Shown piece by piece: positions 1 to 6,300 of a stretch of 9,868 nt of DNA. The translations under genes were made by a program, and so were the position numbers. This stretch comes from Gammaproteobacteria bacterium (GTDB taxonomy: Bacteria; Pseudomonadota; Gammaproteobacteria; DSM-16500): NCBI GenBank assembly GCA_004322325.1, contig SCTP01000112.1:1-9868 (forward strand), given 5' to 3'. The notes under the pieces are model-generated. The model worked only from the letters and a program-made list of their open reading frames with translations, did not search any database and had not been told where the DNA came from. Within the stretch, counting starts at the first letter, position 1; the number at the start of each line of letters is the position of its first letter.

Positions 1-416
1 AATTTTTCTTCATGGGATAAACTTTTTTTATGGCTAATTAATATGAATTTATCTTCAATGTTGAAAGTGATCTTAGAAAGATACCCTTTAATGGTCTTGC
101 TTAATTCTGCTATTCCTTCTTGGGAGGGTATTTTTTCGAGAAATTTATCAATGCTTATTTGAACATTGTCTAACTCTAATTTCCACTGTATGACATGTGC
201 CCGATAGATTGCTTGATTCATTACTTCCTTAAATTCAGCCGATGTTTGTTGGAGATATAAGACATCATCGTTGATGATTTTTATTGAATCAAAGATCTTG
301 TTAAAAAGCGATTCGATTATTTTAGGAGAGAGTGTTAGATACTCGCTTTGAAATTTCTGCCAAAGTTCCTGAATATTCTTTACATACTTATTAATTTCCT
401 TAATTTCTGTTTTCAT
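1..416 (-). CDS. Unidentified helical protein, partial (3' end beyond left edge)
   Basis: Reading from the ATG at 416-414, the frame is open for 138 codons to the window edge without a stop. The start lies 6 bp after the kdoO stop with a weak GGATT upstream, so it is probably translated as the last visible gene of the com1-dsbA-kdoO operon. The product starts MKTEIKEINKYVKNIQELW and is rich in Lys, Glu, Ile, Leu and Gln, with no signal peptide or membrane segment. It looks all-helical, probably cytoplasmic, with coiled-coil or helical-bundle character. Composition is distinct: about 30% G+C by hand count (126 of 416) against roughly 45% in kdoO. I do not recognise the family. Helical granule-associated (phasin-like) or structural proteins are possible but nothing proves it. 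The open frame, codon spacing and operon position make a real gene likely; function is unknown. Confidence 0.7.
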   Translation of the reverse strand, partial: MKTEIKEINKYVKNIQELWQKFQSEYLTLSPKIIESLFNKIFDSIKIINDDVLYLQQTSAEFKEVMNQAIYRAHVIQWKLELDNVQISIDKFLEKIPSQEGIAELSKTIKGYLSKITFNIEDKFILISHKKSLSHEEK

Positions 417-422
417 AATCCA

Positions 423-1298
423 TTACACAAGCGGTTGTTTTAATATTTTCTCTAATATGCGAAGTGGTGAGCAAGAAGCATCATCCATCGCTTCAACGGG
501 TAAATAAAAAGTTTGTTCTAACACATGCTGACCTTGCATGGCCGCATGCGAGACATGATCGGTTTGAACAATCCACGTACTGCCAGGAGGAAAACGAATT
601 TCTTGCTGGGCTGCTTGCTGTTGATAGTGATCATCTGCTTTCATGCAATCATGTAGTTGCAGCATGTAATGATCATAGAGCGTACGATAGCTTTTGGTAA
701 TTTTTAACAAGCGAAGCGCGAAAGCACTGCCTGGAAAAGGTTTGCGGAGTTGAGGAATAAATCGATTCGCTACGGTTTCAAACGGCTCACCCACTCGCCA
801 CACGCGGTCTTCCCCTTGCGGATTAATATTACAAAACACACGTAAAATCCGCTTGCCTTGATTGGGAGCAGAAGGAAACGCATCAACGTGTAAACGTTTG
901 TCATCTTTACGGTAAGAGGTTTTACGTTGACTGATTTGCACTGGGCGGAAACTCGTCCGCGCAAGGGTAAGTTGCTCTCGATAATGCGGCAGCAGCGCAT
1001 GAATCAATTGTTGGGCATAGCGAGAAAAACGATCTAACATCGATTGTAATTGAATACGCTCTGCATCCGTTAAGCGCTGAACCCCCCACAGCTTGCGCAG
1101 CGTGGGATGATAACTCACGTTTTTCGCATGCGGATCCGCGATATCAGGTGAAAGAAAGAGATGCTCTTCGGGTAATAGCGAAAAGGCTAATGCTGGAAAG
1201 TATAGTATCTTACCGTGCTCTAAATTCTGAATAGCTTGCTGCCGCAAGCTATCAGAAAAAGCGTCATTCCATTCATGTGTTGCAAAAATTTCTAGCAT
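423..1298 (-). CDS. kdoO: Kdo hydroxylase (Fe(II)/2-oxoglutarate dioxygenase)
   Basis: This enzyme family hydroxylates C3 of a Kdo sugar in the lipopolysaccharide inner core, turning Kdo into Ko, using Fe(II), O2 and 2-oxoglutarate; it acts at the cytoplasmic side of the inner membrane. The 291-residue length fits the family. Visible signatures are RLHVDAFPSAP at residues 135-145, giving the iron ligands H137 and D139; ILRVFCNINP at 151-160; VWRVGEPFE at 166-174; and DHVSHAAMQGQ at 247-257, where H251 (or H248) should be the third iron ligand. There is no signal peptide, as expected. The gene starts 9 bp after the stop of the upstream DsbA paralogue, with only a weak GAG near the ATG, so translational coupling is likely. 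Family assignment is from motif recognition. Kdo hydroxylases are known in Burkholderia, Yersinia and Legionella-type bacteria, which fits an envelope-focused operon. Confidence 0.85.
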   Translation of the reverse strand: MLEIFATHEWNDAFSDSLRQQAIQNLEHGKILYFPALAFSLLPEEHLFLSPDIADPHAKNVSYHPTLRKLWGVQRLTDAERIQLQSMLDRFSRYAQQLIHALLPHYREQLTLARTSFRPVQISQRKTSYRKDDKRLHVDAFPSAPNQGKRILRVFCNINPQGEDRVWRVGEPFETVANRFIPQLRKPFPGSAFALRLLKITKSYRTLYDHYMLQLHDCMKADDHYQQQAAQQEIRFPPGSTWIVQTDHVSHAAMQGQHVLEQTFYLPVEAMDDASCSPLRILEKILKQPLV

Positions 1299-1307
1299 AA
1301 CTCAATT

Positions 1308-1925
1308 TTACTTCACATTATTAATCGCATTTTGAAATTCAGCTTGGCTCATGCTGCCCAATAAAGACATCAGTTCTGCTTCATTAGTCGTATCAGTTTT
1401 GCCAATAAAGTAAGTTGGGGTGGCATATAATTTCAAACTCTTTGCTAATTTCATATTAGCCTCCAGTTGGTGCGCCACCGTGGGGCTGTTGATATCTTTC
1501 TTCAAGCGAGCCATATTCAAGCCGACACTTTTTGCCACCTCAAACACTAATTCTTGGGTGAGTGGCTGATTGACTGTCATCAAGGCATGGTTAAATTCAT
1601 AATATTTACCTTGCATGTTGGCAGCAATCGCTGCCTGGGCAGCGAATTGTGACATCGGGCCCATAATAGGGAAGTCTTTAAAGACGATGCGCACGTTGGG
1701 ATTTGCTTTAATGATGGCGTTCAGAACAGGCGCCATTTTAATGCAATGTTCGCATTGGTAATCAAAGAAATCGACGACCGTAATCGTTCCCTTAGGGTTC
1801 CCCGCTATTGGATTATTGGGCTGATGCAATAGTTCATCTATCGTTTGCGCATGCGCTACGAATGACAATACGGTGAACAACAGTCCCATCGCAAACGAAA
1901 GGAAATTTTTATGCTGCCGTAACAT
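1308..1925 (-). CDS. DsbA-family periplasmic thiol oxidoreductase, short paralogue
   Basis: A 205-residue secreted thioredoxin-fold protein expected to make or reshuffle disulfides in periplasmic proteins. A Sec signal peptide with a hydrophobic core at about residues 8-23 ends AHA, with cleavage after residue 26. The redox site is C58-E-H-C61 within FFDYQCEHC, and the cis-proline loop is T169-P170 in ATPTYFIG. The first residues of the mature protein run straight into the catalytic domain. By hand alignment about 88 of 148 residues (near 60%) match the upstream Com1-like protein, so the two arose by tandem duplication, but this one lacks that protein's roughly 55-residue N-terminal helical stalk. 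An AAGGAG ribosome site sits 6 bp before the ATG. The gene lies 19 bp after com1 and 9 bp before kdoO. It is probably monomeric and functionally different from its partner; that part is inference. Confidence 0.9.
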   Translation of the reverse strand: MLRQHKNFLSFAMGLLFTVLSFVAHAQTIDELLHQPNNPIAGNPKGTITVVDFFDYQCEHCIKMAPVLNAIIKANPNVRIVFKDFPIMGPMSQFAAQAAIAANMQGKYYEFNHALMTVNQPLTQELVFEVAKSVGLNMARLKKDINSPTVAHQLEANMKLAKSLKLYATPTYFIGKTDTTNEAELMSLLGSMSQAEFQNAINNVK

Positions 1926-1931
1926 GTTTAA

Positions 1932-1937
1932 CTCCTT
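1932..1937 (-). promoter_or_regulatory. Shine-Dalgarno site of short DsbA paralogue
   Basis: The minus strand reads AAGGAG six bases before the ATG at 1925-1923, inside the 19-bp gap after com1. The two redox genes therefore each have a strong independent ribosome site, unlike kdoO and the last gene, whose sites are weak. Confidence 0.75.
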
Positions 1938-1944
1938 TTAGCTA

Positions 1945-2730
1945 TTACTTACCTATTTTATCGATTGCATCTTGCAATTGCTGCTGGTTTAGCGCGCCTG
2001 GCAAGTAGCTGACGCCACCTTTATTTTGTACGGCATCGGATTTAGCAATGAAGAAAGCCGGTGTGCCGAACAATTTCAAATCTTGAGCTAATTTAAAATT
2101 AGTTTTGATTTGATTCGTGATGGTGGGGTCATTCATGTCTTTTTTAAGCTGATCAACATTCAACCCATTCTTTTGTGCAAGCTGGAAAATGAGATCAGGT
2201 GTTAAGGGTTGATTCACTGTTAGCAAGGCGTGACTGAAATCGACATATTTGCCTTGTTTATTGGCAGCGAGTGCAGCGCGAGCGGCTGTTTCAGACGCGG
2301 GGCCGCGGATGGGGAATTCTTTGTAGACGATTCGCACATCTGGATTGGTTTTAAGAATGGCTTCCATGACAGGTGCCATATCGACGCAGTGAGGACACTG
2401 GTAGTCGAAGAACTCCACAATGGTGATTTTGCCATTAGGGTTGCCGCCGACGGGATCGTCAGTTTGATGGAATAAAGCGTCGGTATATTTTGTGGCATGG
2501 AGCTGGGTTTGTTTGACTGTTTTTTGTGCGTCTTCAAATTGCTTACGTTGTAAATTTTGCACGGCTTCGACAATGACTTCAGGGTGTTGGACCAAATACT
2601 GATGCACGACGCTTTCAATCTGGGCACGTTGTTGAGGGCTGACGGCTGGAGTCGCTGTGTTAGCGGCATAAGACTGGGTGGCGAAGGCGATGAAGGCGGT
2701 AGCCAGGGCGGTTTTTGTGAAACGGGTCAT
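1945..2730 (-). CDS. com1: Com1-like DsbA-family oxidoreductase with N-terminal stalk
   Basis: A 261-residue exported thiol-disulfide oxidoreductase. The signal peptide covers residues 1-22, ending SYA. Residues 30-75 form a charged helical segment (SPQQRAQIESVVHQYLVQHP, then VEAVQNLQRKQ) as in Coxiella Com1 and the dimeric DsbA2-type proteins of Legionella, where this part dimerises the enzyme. The catalytic domain has C112-P-H-C115 in EFFDYQCPHC and cis-Pro224 in GTPAFFIA. The CPHC active site is that of classic oxidising DsbA, while dimerisation is usually linked to isomerase ability, so it may do both. The C-terminal SYLPGALNQQQLQDAID also matches Com1. It starts the operon: AAGGAG lies 7 bp upstream of the ATG and a candidate promoter lies upstream. 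Com1 is a known immunogenic surface-associated protein of Coxiella; orthology here is judged by eye. Confidence 0.9.
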   Translation of the reverse strand: MTRFTKTALATAFIAFATQSYAANTATPAVSPQQRAQIESVVHQYLVQHPEVIVEAVQNLQRKQFEDAQKTVKQTQLHATKYTDALFHQTDDPVGGNPNGKITIVEFFDYQCPHCVDMAPVMEAILKTNPDVRIVYKEFPIRGPASETAARAALAANKQGKYVDFSHALLTVNQPLTPDLIFQLAQKNGLNVDQLKKDMNDPTITNQIKTNFKLAQDLKLFGTPAFFIAKSDAVQNKGGVSYLPGALNQQQLQDAIDKIGK

Positions 2731-2737
2731 GAAAAGT

Positions 2738-2743
2738 CTCCTT
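2738..2743 (-). promoter_or_regulatory. Shine-Dalgarno site of com1-like gene
   Basis: On the minus strand this reads AAGGAG, seven bases before the ATG at 2730-2728. It is a strong match to the 16S anti-SD sequence and settles the start, because it places the signal peptide exactly at the N-terminus. Confidence 0.8.
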
Positions 2744-2770
2744 GTTGCAATTTAGAGATACGGTGGGGCA

Positions 2771-2799
2771 ATCATAGCAAACCTAGAAGTGCGATTCTA
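2771..2799 (-). promoter_or_regulatory. Candidate sigma70 extended -10 promoter for the com1-dsbA-kdoO operon
   Basis: On the minus strand TATGAT (2776-2771) is preceded by TGC, which makes an extended -10 (TGnTATGAT). A weak -35, TAGAAT (2799-2794), lies 17 bp upstream, and the -10 is 5 of 6 to consensus. Transcription would begin near 2764, giving a leader of about 34 bases that contains the AAGGAG site. It lies in the only non-coding gap upstream of the operon, just after the cca stop codon. The prediction is by eye; read-through from cca is also possible because no terminator is visible between them. Confidence 0.45.
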
Positions 2800-2801
2800 C
2801 G

Positions 2802-3890
2802 TTATTTATTAGCTAACCACTTTTCTATTTTTTCCAGGCGTTTTTCCTTAAGTTTGGCGGCCAGCGCTTGGTTTTTAAAGCCTTCGTCTATTAGTTTTTG
2901 AATATCAACGGATTTAGCAATTATTGCAGCGGTCATTAGCCAGCTTGCATCAAATGCTATTTGTTGCGAATCGGCAATTGCTTCGCAGACTTTTAGAAAA
3001 AGGTTGAACCGCGCTTCCCGACGAAAAATATCCAACGCACTCAATACCCCTAATAATTCTTTTGCCGTTAATGTTTTCGCACGTAAGGCTTCTTGATAAT
3101 GCAATGAGGTCAATATCGCTAATTCCCGATATGCATTGGGTACACGATAACGATCACATAAAGCAGCAATATCATCTTTAGGTAGCGCGTGCAGTAAAGC
3201 GGCAAAACGTACGATAGTATCAGAAGTTAATTTTGCGGCGGCAATTAATGTGAGCATATCAAGAGGCGGAAATAAAATCGGTAGTGCATGACATTCATCC
3301 AGCACTTTAAAAAATTGCTCCGGATTTTTTTCCCCTAACGCCCGCTCTAATTCCTTCCACACTCGCTCCGCCACCAGCGCATTTACTTCCCCTGAGCTCA
3401 CCATCTGCTGCATTAAAGCCACTGTTTCCGGCGCCACCTGAAACCCCAAATGCGCATACCGTCCCAAAAACCGTCCCACTCGCAAAATTCTCACCGGATC
3501 TTCTGCAAATGCCGGGGAAACATGCCGTAAGATTCCCCCCTTCAAATCTTTCTTCCCCCCATACGGATCAACCAGCTTCCCCTCCGGTGTCTCCGCCATG
3601 GCATTAATCGTCAAATCACGACGCCTTAAATCATCTTCCAAGGTCACCTCAGGTGACGTATCAAACGTAAACCCCTGATAGCCAGGTTTTACTTTGCGTT
3701 CCATGCGGGCTAAGGCATACTCTTCGTTGGTTTGGGGGTGTAAGAAGACGGGAAACTCTTTGCCAACTTGCTTATAACCCAACTTCAACATATCGTTAAC
3801 CGTGGCGCCAACGACGACCCAATCTCGTTCCTTAACAGGCAAGTCGAGCAATCGATCGCGAACAGCACCACCAACTAAATAGATTTTCAT
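2802..3890 (-). CDS. cca: CCA tRNA nucleotidyltransferase lacking the HD domain motif
   Basis: Adds or repairs the 3'-terminal CCA of tRNAs using CTP and ATP in the cytoplasm. The start chosen is the ATG at 3890-3888, giving MKIYLVGGAVRD as in E. coli Cca and a 362-residue product; an in-frame ATG at 3908 would add six residues and overlap the rsgA start. Class II motifs are all visible: GGAVRD (7-12), the metal-binding E21-R-D23-W, RRDLTINAM (90-98) and EDPVRILRVGR (130-140, the nucleotide-template motif). E. coli has Asp at position 21; Glu is a conservative change. The C-terminal part is unusual: where E. coli has LCHDLGKG followed by an HHGH stretch, this protein has LLHALPKDD at 232-240, and the product is about 50 residues shorter than the usual 412. 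The 2',3'-cyclic phosphodiesterase/phosphatase activity of the HD domain is thus probably lost, while CCA addition should remain. Confidence 0.93.
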   Translation of the reverse strand: MKIYLVGGAVRDRLLDLPVKERDWVVVGATVNDMLKLGYKQVGKEFPVFLHPQTNEEYALARMERKVKPGYQGFTFDTSPEVTLEDDLRRRDLTINAMAETPEGKLVDPYGGKKDLKGGILRHVSPAFAEDPVRILRVGRFLGRYAHLGFQVAPETVALMQQMVSSGEVNALVAERVWKELERALGEKNPEQFFKVLDECHALPILFPPLDMLTLIAAAKLTSDTIVRFAALLHALPKDDIAALCDRYRVPNAYRELAILTSLHYQEALRAKTLTAKELLGVLSALDIFRREARFNLFLKVCEAIADSQQIAFDASWLMTAAIIAKSVDIQKLIDEGFKNQALAAKLKEKRLEKIEKWLANK

Positions 3891-3902
3891 GAAAAGAGTA
3901 CC

Positions 3903-4835
3903 ATGCAAAAAGTGAAAGAAAATAATTCAGAAACACGGTCTGGCCTAGTGGTTTCTTACTTCGGCAATAGTGTGGCAGTTGAAGCCGAGGATGGGCAAGT
4001 ATTTCAATGCCATTTACGCCGTAATCAAGAGCTGCCAGTGGTGGGTGATACGGTACGCTGGCAGTTGGAAACGGGAAATACAGGCATCATCATCGCTATT
4101 CAACCTCGTCGCTCGTTACTGAGCCGTGGCGATGGCCGTGGTCGTTCTAAGCCGATTGCTGCGAATCTGGATACCGTGGTCATTGTGATGGCTCCTCCCC
4201 CGATTTTTTCGGAATATTTGATTGATCGTTATCTTATTGCGGCAGAATTGCTGGGTATCCAGCCGGTCATTGTCTTGAATAAGACGGATTTGCTAACAGA
4301 CATGACTCGGCCAGATGCCGAAGGGCGCTTAGCCAGCTATCGCCAGATTTCTTATCCTGTCGTGCAATCAAGTATTTACCTTCCCGCCGGTTTGCAAGAA
4401 GTGGCTGGGCATTTGCAGGGGAAAACGTCTGTCTTAATTGGGCCTTCGGGAGTGGGAAAATCGTCGATTATTGCCAAACTGACAGAGGGAGAATCGATTC
4501 GGATTGGCGACGTCAGTAGTAAAGGAGCGGGTAAGCATACGACGACGGCAACGCGCTTATATCACTTACCGAAAGGAGGGCATTTAATTGATTCGCCTGG
4601 GGTGCGGGAGTTTAATTTATGGCGGATCAGTCCGCAGGAAGTGTTACGAGGGTTTCGGGATTTCCAAGTGTTTATAGGCGGCTGTAAGTTCCGTGATTGC
4701 CGGCACGTTGTTGAGCCTGGCTGTGCGGTGCGAGCGGCGGTGGAACATGGTAAAATCAGCGCCGAACGTTATGCGAGTTATCAAGAATTAATGAAAGAAG
4801 CTGAAGAACATGAAAACAGCCGCTATTCTCACTGA
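3903..4835 (+). CDS. rsgA: Small ribosomal subunit biogenesis GTPase RsgA
   Basis: RsgA is a circularly permuted GTPase that checks late maturation of the 30S subunit and releases RbfA. The order of parts in this 310-residue protein is an N-terminal OB fold (about 12-70, SGLVVSYFGNSVAVEAEDG), G4 motif NKTD (126-129), G1/P-loop GPSGVGKS (180-187), the switch region KHTTT (211-215), G3 DSPG (230-233), and a zinc knuckle formed by C261, C266, H268 and C274. It is about 40 residues shorter than E. coli RsgA, mainly at the basic N-terminal tail. The start is 12 bp from the divergent cca start, so its promoter must overlap the 5' part of cca; the ribosome site is weak (AAAAGAG). It overlaps trmB by 26 bp, which suggests coupled translation. 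Confidence 0.96.
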   Translation: MQKVKENNSETRSGLVVSYFGNSVAVEAEDGQVFQCHLRRNQELPVVGDTVRWQLETGNTGIIIAIQPRRSLLSRGDGRGRSKPIAANLDTVVIVMAPPPIFSEYLIDRYLIAAELLGIQPVIVLNKTDLLTDMTRPDAEGRLASYRQISYPVVQSSIYLPAGLQEVAGHLQGKTSVLIGPSGVGKSSIIAKLTEGESIRIGDVSSKGAGKHTTTATRLYHLPKGGHLIDSPGVREFNLWRISPQEVLRGFRDFQVFIGGCKFRDCRHVVEPGCAVRAAVEHGKISAERYASYQELMKEAEEHENSRYSH

Positions 4836-5541
4836 TACCTTACCCGAACATTTTCGCCGCGTACGCAGTTTTGTCCGGCGAGATAGTCGTCGTACGCCTG
4901 CGCAGGAGCGGGCTTATACGGCGCTGTGGCCGCGTTTTGGGCTGTCGCTTAAGCAAGGGCAGGTGGATTATTCACAGGTTTTTGGCCGCGAAGCACCGCG
5001 CTTGTTGGAGATTGGTTTTGGTTCAGGCCAGTCATTATTGGCGATTGCGAAGAGGCAGCCAGAGAAAGATTTTATCGGTATTGAAACGCATAAGCCGGGG
5101 ATGGGGGCGCTATTGCTGGGGATACAGCAGCAAGCGGTGGAAAACATTCGATTGTATGATGTAGATGCAGTAGAAGTGCTAGCGCAATGTATTCCTGAGG
5201 CGAGTTTGGATGGCGTGCAAATCTTTTTCCCTGATCCTTGGCAAAAACGACGGCATCATGCTCGCAGGCTGATTCAGCCAGCATTTGTGAGCCAGGTGAT
5301 AGCGACATTGAAGCCAGGCGGGACGCTGCACTTGGCGACGGATTGGCAAGATTATGCGATTCATATAATGCGGGTGTTGTCACAGGAAGCGCGATTGGTG
5401 AATGTGGCGGGGGTAGGTCAGTTTGCGGCGCGTTCGCCTTATCGACCGGTAGTGACTAAATTTGAACAACGGGCTGAGCGTGAAGGGCGTGCGGTATGGG
5501 AGTTGCAGTTTGCGCTAGACAAGACGAATCCGCTCCCTTAA
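4810..5541 (+). CDS. trmB: tRNA (guanine46-N7)-methyltransferase TrmB
   Basis: Transfers a methyl group from S-adenosylmethionine to N7 of G46 in the variable loop of tRNAs. In the 243-residue product the N-terminal RRVRSFVRR (16-24) is typical of gammaproteobacterial TrmB. The SAM-binding loop is EIGFGSG (67-73) with acidic E92 in GIE. The tRNA-binding and catalytic signature FFPDPWQKRRHHARR spans 139-153, then ATDW at 176-179 and TKFEQR at 216-221. The ATG at 4810 lies inside the end of rsgA in another frame (26-bp overlap), with GAAGAA just upstream, so the two genes are co-transcribed and probably translationally coupled. Both act in RNA and ribosome maintenance, together with the adjacent divergent cca. 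Length and motifs are normal, with one extra Val in the RPVVTKFE stretch relative to E. coli RPVTKFE. Confidence 0.96.
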   Translation: MKTAAILTDTLPEHFRRVRSFVRRDSRRTPAQERAYTALWPRFGLSLKQGQVDYSQVFGREAPRLLEIGFGSGQSLLAIAKRQPEKDFIGIETHKPGMGALLLGIQQQAVENIRLYDVDAVEVLAQCIPEASLDGVQIFFPDPWQKRRHHARRLIQPAFVSQVIATLKPGGTLHLATDWQDYAIHIMRVLSQEARLVNVAGVGQFAARSPYRPVVTKFEQRAEREGRAVWELQFALDKTNPLP

Positions 5542-5580
5542 GCTGATACGCGACTTATAAAAATCCTGGGGAAAAATAAA

Positions 5581-6300
5581 ATGAAAAAAAGGATACGCCA
5601 TTACCTTGCTGTCGCCCTGACTTTAAGCGGCGTTGCAATCAATGCTTATGCGGTCGCGCCGGGGTTTTATATCGGCATCATGGGTGGCCCCGCGACAAAT
5701 AATGCCAAAGAAACGACAGTCCAAGCGCCTGATGATCAAGATAATTCTGCTAATACGAATACCAGTCCTGTCACCTTTAAGCCCAAATCAAATCAATTTG
5801 CCACCCGTGTATTCATGGGTTACAAAGTCAATCCTTATGCAGCGATCGAAATGGGTGGTAGTTACTACTCAACAATTCGCTATGAAACAAAGACAGGCGA
5901 TAACACCTGCGGAACGCCTTCAATTTCACTCGGGTCTGTGGATTTAGTCGGTAAAGGTTCTATTCCATTAGGTTGGTTTGAAGTCTATGGAAAAGCAGGG
6001 GTGGCGGGTGTTTATCAACATACATCGGGTGCTTTAGATAGTTCTAGTGATATAACCATTACTTACTCAGATGGCACGACAGCCACCGTAAACTCATGCT
6101 CCAAATCCAGCAGCACCACCCAAGCTCGTGGTACCGCCAGTCTAGGCATAAGCTATGATCTTTCCCAAAATGTAGTGGCGGATATTTCTTATAATCGTCT
6201 CTTTACCAGCGGGGATACAGGCGCCATCACCACGTATGCTCTCGGTATTTCTTATCATTTTGTTGATAAGTATTGCGGACAATTTTTGTGTGATGATTAA
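5581..6300 (+). CDS. Small outer-membrane beta-barrel protein with four cysteines
   Basis: A 239-residue secreted protein. Residues 1-24 are a clear Sec signal peptide (KKRIRH basic start, hydrophobic core, AYA cleavage site). The mature part alternates hydrophobic and polar residues in strands typical of an eight-stranded OmpA/OmpX-like barrel: FYIGIMGG (29-36), RVFMGYKVNPYAAIEMGGSYYS (about 76-97), VDLVGKGSIPLGWFEVYGKAG, RGTASLGISYDLSQNVVADISYN, and the terminal strand TYALGISYHF (218-227). Polar loops lie near 40-70, 100-115 and 150-182. Unusually, the protein continues for 12 residues after the terminal Phe with two cysteines (C232, C237); C110 and C173 lie in predicted loops. GGGGA lies about 8 bp before the ATG. 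It starts 39 bp after trmB; a TATAAA at 5556-5561 is a possible -10, without a good -35. The specific role (adhesin, immune-exposed surface protein) cannot be told. Confidence 0.85.
   Translation: MKKRIRHYLAVALTLSGVAINAYAVAPGFYIGIMGGPATNNAKETTVQAPDDQDNSANTNTSPVTFKPKSNQFATRVFMGYKVNPYAAIEMGGSYYSTIRYETKTGDNTCGTPSISLGSVDLVGKGSIPLGWFEVYGKAGVAGVYQHTSGALDSSSDITITYSDGTTATVNSCSKSSSTTQARGTASLGISYDLSQNVVADISYNRLFTSGDTGAITTYALGISYHFVDKYCGQFLCDD
6297..6300. other. Overlapping convergent stop codons (TTAA)
   Basis: The palindrome TTAA carries the TAA of the plus-strand barrel gene (6298-6300) and, on the other strand, the TAA of the giant exoprotein gene (6299-6297). The two genes meet tail to tail with no spacer. 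No stem-loop followed by a T run was found on either side, so any termination signal must lie inside the opposing coding sequence. Confidence 0.9.

Noticed and set aside
2220..2669. Second minus-strand frame of 149 codons and a plus-strand frame at 2557-2901
   Set aside because: Both lie over the com1-like gene, which has clear family motifs, a signal peptide and a strong ribosome site; they look like shadow frames.
3891..3908. Upstream ATG at 3908 as start of cca
   Set aside because: The added six residues (MHGTLF) are absent in known Cca proteins, which begin MKIYLVGGAVRD, and the extension would overlap the start of rsgA.
5556..5561. TATAAA as a promoter for the barrel gene
   Set aside because: No acceptable -35 lies 16-18 bp upstream, and the leader would be only about 13 bases. 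It remains possible but is too weak to list as a feature; co-transcription with trmB is equally likely.
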